From JAGQRJ01 sp041402045 (GTDB lineage Bacteria > Planctomycetota > J058), in NCBI GenBank assembly GCA_041402045.1, contig JAWKSZ010000101.1, forward strand, positions 1-16,772: a stretch of DNA of 16,772 bases, in the 5' to 3' direction. Below, piece by piece: positions 12,476 through 16,772 of the stretch. Positions within the stretch are counted from its first letter, which is position 1, and each line of letters starts with the position of its first letter. The position numbers were made by a program, and so were the translations under genes. The notes beneath the pieces were generated by a model. That model did not search any database and had not been told where the DNA came from. It saw nothing but the letters and a program-made list of their open reading frames with translations.

Positions 12476-14548
12476 TTGACCGTTTCACCGCCCCGCTTCA
12501 GCGACTTCGAGCTCGCGCCCGAGCTCCAGCGTGCGCTCGCGGACCGCGGCTATGACGAGCCCACGCCGATCCAAGCCCAGGCGATTCCCCCGCTCCTCGA
12601 CGGCCGGGACGTGCTCGGCCAGGCCCAGACCGGGACCGGCAAGACCGCGGCCTTCGCGCTCCCGCTGCTCCAGCGCCTCGACCGAGAGCGCACGGGGGTG
12701 CAGGCGATCGTGCTCGCCCCCACCCGGGAGCTCGCGCTGCAGGTGAACGAGGCCGTGCGGGGCTACGGCCAGCACCTCGGCCGGCGCGGGGTGCGGACCC
12801 TCGCGGTCTATGGCGGGCAGCCGATCGGGATCCAGCTCGACCACCTGGCCCGCGGGGTCGAGGTCGTGATCGGGACGCCCGGCCGCGTCCGCGACCACCT
12901 CGAGCGCGGGACCCTCGACCTCTCAGGGGTGCACTTCTTCGGCCTCGACGAGGCCGACGAAATGCTGAAGATGGGCTTCATCGACGACGTGGAGTGGATC
13001 CTGGAGCAGGCGCCGCCGGAGCGGCAGATCGCCCTGTTCTCCGCGACCCTCCCCGACGCGATCAAGCGCGTGGCCCAGCGCTACCTCAAGGACCCCGTCG
13101 ACGTGCACGTGGCCGCGGAGGCGCGCTCCACGGACACGATCGAGCAGTTCGCGATGAAGGTCGGCTTCCGGCGCAAGCTCGAGGCGCTGGAGCGAGTGCT
13201 CGAGGCCGAGGACTACGAGGCCGTGCTCGTGTTCTGCCGCACCCAGCGCGGCTGCGCCGAGGTCACCGAGCGCCTGCAAGCGGCGGGCTACCAGGCCGAC
13301 TGCGTCCACGGCGGCATGAGCCAGGCCCAGCGCGAGCAGGTCGTCAGCCGCCTGCGCCGGGAGCTGCTGCAGGTGGTGGTCGCCACCGACGTGGCCGCCC
13401 GCGGCCTGGACATCGATCACATCTCCCTCGTGATCAACTACGACCTCCCCTGGGACGCCGAGACCTACCTGCACCGGATCGGGCGCACCGGCCGCGCCGG
13501 CCGGACCGGCCGCTCGATCGCGTTCTGGGTCCCGCGCGAGCGGCGCACCCTGCAGCGCTTCGAGCGCTACGCGGGGGTGCCCCTCAGCCCGCTCCCGGTC
13601 CCGTCGGAGGCCGAGATCGAGGGTCGGCGTCGCAAGCGCTTCGCCGCCGAGATCCGGCGCATGAGCGGAGAGGCCTACCCCGAGTTCCTGGCGCTGATCG
13701 ACAAGCTCTGCGACGAGGAGGGGCTCGACCTGCGCCAGGTCGCCGCCGCCGGGCTCAAGCTGGCCTGGGGCGACCACCCGCTGACCCCCACCGCCGGGCT
13801 CCGCGACGAGCGCCGCCACGCGCCGCCGCCGCCTCCACCGCCGCCGCCCCCCCCGCAGGGCGGGGAGCCGGCCGCGCCGATCGAGGCCGCAGACCCCTTC
13901 GCGGCCTCCGCGGAGCCGCTGCCCGAGGCGCCCGTCGCCCCCCCGGCGCCCGCGGCCCCGCCTGCCCCTGCGGACGACCCGCCGGCGGCCGCCGCGCCTG
14001 GGGTCGAGGAGACGCCGTCCGCGGCGGACACGCCCCGCCCGCCCGCCCGCGAGGAGCGGCCGCGGCGGGAGGACCGCCCGGCGCCCGCGCCTCGCCCGGC
14101 TCGCTCCTTCGCCGACGCCGAGGAGGAGGACGACGATGAGCCCCGGCGCGCCCGGCCGCCCCGGCCGCCCCGCCAGCGCTTCGGCGCCGAGGCCGAGGCC
14201 CGACTCCTGTTCCAGGTGGGCAAGCGCAACCGGCTGCGGCCAGGGGACCTGGTCGGCGCGATCACCGGCGAGGCCCACCTCCCGGGCGAGGTCGTAGGCG
14301 CGATCCAGATCCAAGAGTCCGTGGCCTTCGTCTCGGTCGCCGAGCAGCACGCCCCGGCGATCCTCGAGGCGCTCCAGGGCGCGCGGATCCGCGGTCGGGT
14401 GGTGCACCCGCGCCGCGCCGAGTCGCACGAGCGCGCGGGGGGCCCCCCGCGCACGGGCCGCGGCGGGCCTCGGGGGCGCCGGCGTGACGGGCCTGGCCGT
14501 CGTCGCGGCGGCCCGCCCCCGCACCGCACGGGCAAGCGAGGGACCTAA
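12476..14548 (+). CDS. DEAD-box ATP-dependent RNA helicase, DbpA/CsdA type
   Basis: Unwinds RNA duplexes with ATP; relatives act in ribosome assembly and cold adaptation. 690 residues: Q motif (about 8-33), Walker A AQTGTGKT (50-57), PTRELALQ (82-89), TPGR (134-137), DEAD (158-161), SAT (189-191), ATDVAARGLDI (303-313) and HRIGRTGR (333-340). A C-terminal DbpA-type RNA-binding domain follows at about 576-645 (LLFQVGKRNRLRPGDLVGAI). Between core and RNA-binding domain is a long Pro/Ala/acidic linker (about 445-570) with 11 consecutive prolines (450-460). The end (650-690) is an Arg/Gly/Pro tail. TTG 12476 is the start: GGGAGG (12463-12468) lies 7 bp upstream and the frame begins right at the Q-motif region. 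Divergent from the RIO kinase. It cannot be placed as CsdA/DeaD versus DbpA with certainty. Confidence 0.96.
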   Translation: MTVSPPRFSDFELAPELQRALADRGYDEPTPIQAQAIPPLLDGRDVLGQAQTGTGKTAAFALPLLQRLDRERTGVQAIVLAPTRELALQVNEAVRGYGQHLGRRGVRTLAVYGGQPIGIQLDHLARGVEVVIGTPGRVRDHLERGTLDLSGVHFFGLDEADEMLKMGFIDDVEWILEQAPPERQIALFSATLPDAIKRVAQRYLKDPVDVHVAAEARSTDTIEQFAMKVGFRRKLEALERVLEAEDYEAVLVFCRTQRGCAEVTERLQAAGYQADCVHGGMSQAQREQVVSRLRRELLQVVVATDVAARGLDIDHISLVINYDLPWDAETYLHRIGRTGRAGRTGRSIAFWVPRERRTLQRFERYAGVPLSPLPVPSEAEIEGRRRKRFAAEIRRMSGEAYPEFLALIDKLCDEEGLDLRQVAAAGLKLAWGDHPLTPTAGLRDERRHAPPPPPPPPPPPQGGEPAAPIEAADPFAASAEPLPEAPVAPPAPAAPPAPADDPPAAAAPGVEETPSAADTPRPPAREERPRREDRPAPAPRPARSFADAEEEDDDEPRRARPPRPPRQRFGAEAEARLLFQVGKRNRLRPGDLVGAITGEAHLPGEVVGAIQIQESVAFVSVAEQHAPAILEALQGARIRGRVVHPRRAESHERAGGPPRTGRGGPRGRRRDGPGRRRGGPPPHRTGKRGT

Positions 14549-14564
14549 GTTGTTGGAGGGGAAC

Positions 14565-14576
14565 GACAGCGCTGTC
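14565..14576. promoter_or_regulatory. 12-bp palindrome GACAGCGCTGTC before the hybrid kinase
   Basis: A perfect 12-bp palindrome in the 79-bp gap between the helicase stop and the kinase start. It shares the CAGCGCTG core with the palindromes at 34-43 and 9388-9397. With no loop it is more likely a dimeric protein site than a terminator. Function is inferred. Confidence 0.4.
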
Positions 14577-14627
14577 AAGCTGCATGGTTGGACTGTTCCC
14601 TCCCGTAAAGACGGCTACAGTCGAAGC

Positions 14628-16154
14628 GTGGCAGGGGATCAGGAATTCGTCGACGCGCTCGCCTCGCTGGGCGGGGGCACCCGCATGCTGGGAGCCTTCG
14701 CCGGGCTGGTCGAGATCGCCCCGTTCGCGGTCTACGTGGACCACCCGGTCCAAGGGTGCATTTACGCGAACCAGGCCTTGCTCGACATGTGGGGCATGTC
14801 CTGGGAGGACTTTCGCGGCTTCGGCTGGGCGCGCTGCGTGCACCCGGACGACGTGGAGCGCTTCCAGGAGCTGATCCGGCGCTACGAGCACACCCTCGAG
14901 CCCTTCAACGTCAGCTATCGGATCGAGGGACCCGCGATCGGCCGGCGTTGGATCCGCTCGCAGGTCACCGCGGTGCGCGGCGACGACGGCTCGCACCAGG
15001 GCACCGTGGCGATCGCGTTCGACGTGACCGCCGAGCGCGAGCACGCCAGCCGCACCGCGCAGGCGCAGCGCCTGGAGGCGGTGGGCCAGCTCGCCGGGCG
15101 CGTCGCCCACGACTTCAACAACCTGCTCTCGGCGATCTACGCCTCCTCCAGCGTGCTCGCCTCCGAGGTCACCTCGGTGTCGGGCAAGGAGTGCCTCGAC
15201 GCGATCGACTCCGCGGTCGAGAGCGCGCAGCAGGTCACGAACCATCTCCTCGCGCTCTCCCGGCACAAGGTCCGCGGGCGCCCCTGCTGCCCCGACGACG
15301 AGCTGCTGCAGCTCGAGCCGCTCCTGCGCCGGACCCTGGGCGAAGGGGTCGCGCTCATGGTCGTCCCCAACTGCGGGGCCTCCTGGGTCCCGCTCGACGC
15401 TGGGCACTTCAGCCAGATCGTGATCAACCTCGCGCTCAACGCCCGGGACGCCATGCCCAGCGGAGGGACCCTGGCGATCGTCACCCGCCGCGACGGCGAG
15501 CACCTGGTGCTCGAGCTCCAGGACTCGGGCGCGGGGGTGCCGGAGCACGTGCTCCCGCGGGCCTTCGAGCCGTTCTTCACCACCAAGGAGAGCGACCGAG
15601 GCACCGGGCTCGGGCTGTCCACGGTCAAGGACCTGGTGCACCTCGTGGGCGGGACGGTCAGCCTGCAGAACTCGCCCCAGGGCGGCGCTCTGGCTCGGGT
15701 CTCGCTCCCGGTGCTCGACGTGCGGCCCGAGGACATGGCGCCGGTGGCCGAGCGCGTGCGCGGCAGCGGGGCCAGCGAGCTCGTGCTGCTCGTGGACGAC
15801 CACGACGCTCTGCGCCAGTCCCTCTCCTATGCGCTGGCGCTCTACGGCTTCGGCGTCACCGCCGCGCGCAGCCTGACCGAGGCCCGGGAGCGCCTGGCGG
15901 AGGAGCGCCCGGCGGCGATCGTGCTCGACGTCCTGTTGCCCGACGGCCGCGGGGTCGAGCTCCTGCGCGAGCTGCGGGGGGCTGGCGACCGGGTGCCGGT
16001 GATCCTGACCTCCGGCTACGTGGGCAAGGCCAGCGACGGGTTCGACGCCGACCTGGAGGACCCGCGCACCGCGTTCCTGCCCAAGCCGGTCCGGCCCCGG
16101 GACCTCGCCGACGAGCTCTTGCGCCTGCTGCGCGACGACGCCGCCGCGCAGTAG
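14628..16154 (+). CDS. PAS-containing hybrid histidine kinase with C-terminal receiver domain
   Basis: A cytoplasmic sensor kinase, 508 residues, no membrane segment. A PAS fold (about 20-135) contains VHPDDVERF and ends RWIRSQ ... TVAIAFDVTAERE. HisKA follows with LAGRVAHDFNNLL (phospho-acceptor His161), then HATPase_c with NLALNARDAM (N box, about 264-273), DSGAGVP and GTGLGLSTV. Last comes a receiver domain (about 382-505) with VDDHD, phospho-acceptor Asp434 in VLDVLLPDG, ILTSGY and LPKP. The HDFNNLL H box and C-terminal receiver without an output domain are typical of hybrid kinases that feed a phosphorelay, so an Hpt protein or second regulator should exist elsewhere. GTG 14628 is the best start before the PAS domain, but its ribosome binding site is weak; ATG 14685 is an alternative. 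It follows the helicase by 79 bp and may be cotranscribed. Confidence 0.93.
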   Translation: MAGDQEFVDALASLGGGTRMLGAFAGLVEIAPFAVYVDHPVQGCIYANQALLDMWGMSWEDFRGFGWARCVHPDDVERFQELIRRYEHTLEPFNVSYRIEGPAIGRRWIRSQVTAVRGDDGSHQGTVAIAFDVTAEREHASRTAQAQRLEAVGQLAGRVAHDFNNLLSAIYASSSVLASEVTSVSGKECLDAIDSAVESAQQVTNHLLALSRHKVRGRPCCPDDELLQLEPLLRRTLGEGVALMVVPNCGASWVPLDAGHFSQIVINLALNARDAMPSGGTLAIVTRRDGEHLVLELQDSGAGVPEHVLPRAFEPFFTTKESDRGTGLGLSTVKDLVHLVGGTVSLQNSPQGGALARVSLPVLDVRPEDMAPVAERVRGSGASELVLLVDDHDALRQSLSYALALYGFGVTAARSLTEARERLAEERPAAIVLDVLLPDGRGVELLRELRGAGDRVPVILTSGYVGKASDGFDADLEDPRTAFLPKPVRPRDLADELLRLLRDDAAAQ

Positions 16155-16176
16155 GCTCGGTCGGATCGACGCCGAC

Positions 16177-16770
16177 TCAGCCCGCTCGATCCAGCGCGTT
16201 CAGGGTCTGGCTGCGCAGCTCGCCCTGGGGCCCCGCGGGGTCGACGGCCTCCACCGCCGCCCGGCACGGCGTCCAGGGCTCGGCCCCGTCGCGCTCGATC
16301 AGGGCCAGGGCGCTCTCGAGCGCGGCCTCCACCACCGCGGGCTCCGCTGAGCCGAGGGCCCGCTGCAGCCCGCCCAGGGTCGCCTCGCCAGAGAACGCCC
16401 GCAGCGCCAGCGCGGCCCCGCGCTGGTCGTCCACGTCCTTCCGCCGCTGGAGGCGCAGGATCAGGTTCAGGGTCGCCTCGGGCTCCGAGGCCTCGAGGGC
16501 GGCGAGCATGCGTGCCTGGGCGTAGGGGTCGCTCTCGCGGGCCAGGGCCCGGGCCAGGCCCCAGCTCGCCCGCGGGTTGGCCAGGGTGACCAGCGCCTCG
16601 GCCGCCGCCGCGCGCACGTCGCTCATGGGGTCCCGCAGCAGCGGCAGGACCTTGCCCAGGCGCTCGTCGCCCTCCCCGGGCAGGGCCTCCACGCGGCGGC
16701 AGGCGAGCACGCGCAGCGAGGCGTCCTCGTCGGCGAGCAGGGCCTCGACCAGGCGGCCCGCGAAGGCGCG
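16177..16770 (-). CDS. HEAT-repeat protein, 5' end beyond the window
   Basis: The frame is open to the right edge, so only the C-terminal about 197 residues are seen. They consist of repeated helix pairs of about 30 residues, for example LLADEDASLRVLACRRVEAL, LLRDPMSDVRAAAAEALVTL, ARESDPYAQARMLAALEA and ALGSAEPAVVEAALESALAL. The Asp-Pro/Val-Arg-Ala-Ala signatures are typical of HEAT repeats. Such proteins are scaffolds for protein contacts; no enzymatic motif is visible. A GTG at 16710 exists, but repeat structure continues upstream of it, so it is not the real start. It converges on the hybrid kinase with 22 bp between stops; a 5-bp stem (GTCGG/CCGAC, 16160-16176) is the only terminator-like feature there. 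Confidence 0.78.
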   Translation of the reverse strand, partial: RAFAGRLVEALLADEDASLRVLACRRVEALPGEGDERLGKVLPLLRDPMSDVRAAAAEALVTLANPRASWGLARALARESDPYAQARMLAALEASEPEATLNLILRLQRRKDVDDQRGAALALRAFSGEATLGGLQRALGSAEPAVVEAALESALALIERDGAEPWTPCRAAVEAVDPAGPQGELRSQTLNALDRAG

Positions 16771-16772
16771 CA

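Noticed and set aside
12433..12555. A 40-codon frame starting at ATG 12433 in the helicase leader and overlapping its start
   Set aside because: A GAGGG lies before it, so an upstream regulatory ORF is conceivable. The product becomes Arg/Ala-rich shadow sequence once inside the helicase, so it was not annotated.
12923..14578. Long minus-strand frames opposite the helicase and opposite the hybrid kinase (14262-15803)
   Set aside because: Antisense to genes with full catalytic motif sets; low-complexity products without domains.

Overview
This is a 16.8 kb stretch of very GC-rich bacterial chromosome with dense coding on both strands and strong G/C third-position bias. The gene set (aconitase, LysR, RIO kinase, DEAD-box helicase, hybrid sensor kinase, HEAT-repeat protein, bacteriophytochromes) fits an environmental, free-living, high-GC Gram-negative-type bacterium such as a myxobacterial or planctomycetal lineage. 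No rRNA or strict lineage marker is present, so that placement is inference. I see no phage, transposase, CRISPR array, tRNA or rRNA.

Left part (1-6638, genes on the minus strand): transcription would run bphP1 (3931-6162, intact bacteriophytochrome histidine kinase), then bphO (heme oxygenase, frameshifted), then bphP2 (second bacteriophytochrome, heavily frameshifted), then nagB (156-947, glucosamine-6-phosphate deaminase). bphP1 and bphO overlap by 4 nt, the classic coupled arrangement of photoreceptor and chromophore-making enzyme. The window's most striking feature is that frame disruptions cluster between about 1.57 and 3.82 kb, while every flanking gene is clean. This is either a decaying half of a light-sensing operon or a local sequence-quality defect. 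The 476 bp upstream of bphP1 hold repeated TGGACCA boxes, a large CCTTGGCGG-type inverted repeat and a strong hairpin behind acnA.

Middle (6639-10928): acnA (aconitase A) is divergent from a LysR regulator; their 98 bp gap contains a good T-N11-A LysR-type box and a 10-bp palindrome next to the acnA ribosome binding site. A small putative lipoprotein gene follows lysR.

Right part (10925-16772): a bacterial RIO-family kinase with a repetitive Lys/Arg/Gly-rich tail is divergent from a DEAD-box RNA helicase with a DbpA-type RNA-binding domain and an Arg/Gly-rich tail. Together they form a plausible RNA/ribosome-metabolism pair. A PAS-HisKA-HATPase-receiver hybrid kinase lies downstream of the helicase, converging on a HEAT-repeat protein that runs off the right edge.

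The best leads are the localized decay of the phytochrome/heme oxygenase operon, the RIO kinase-DEAD helicase pair with matching low-complexity tails, and several unexplained intergenic palindromes.
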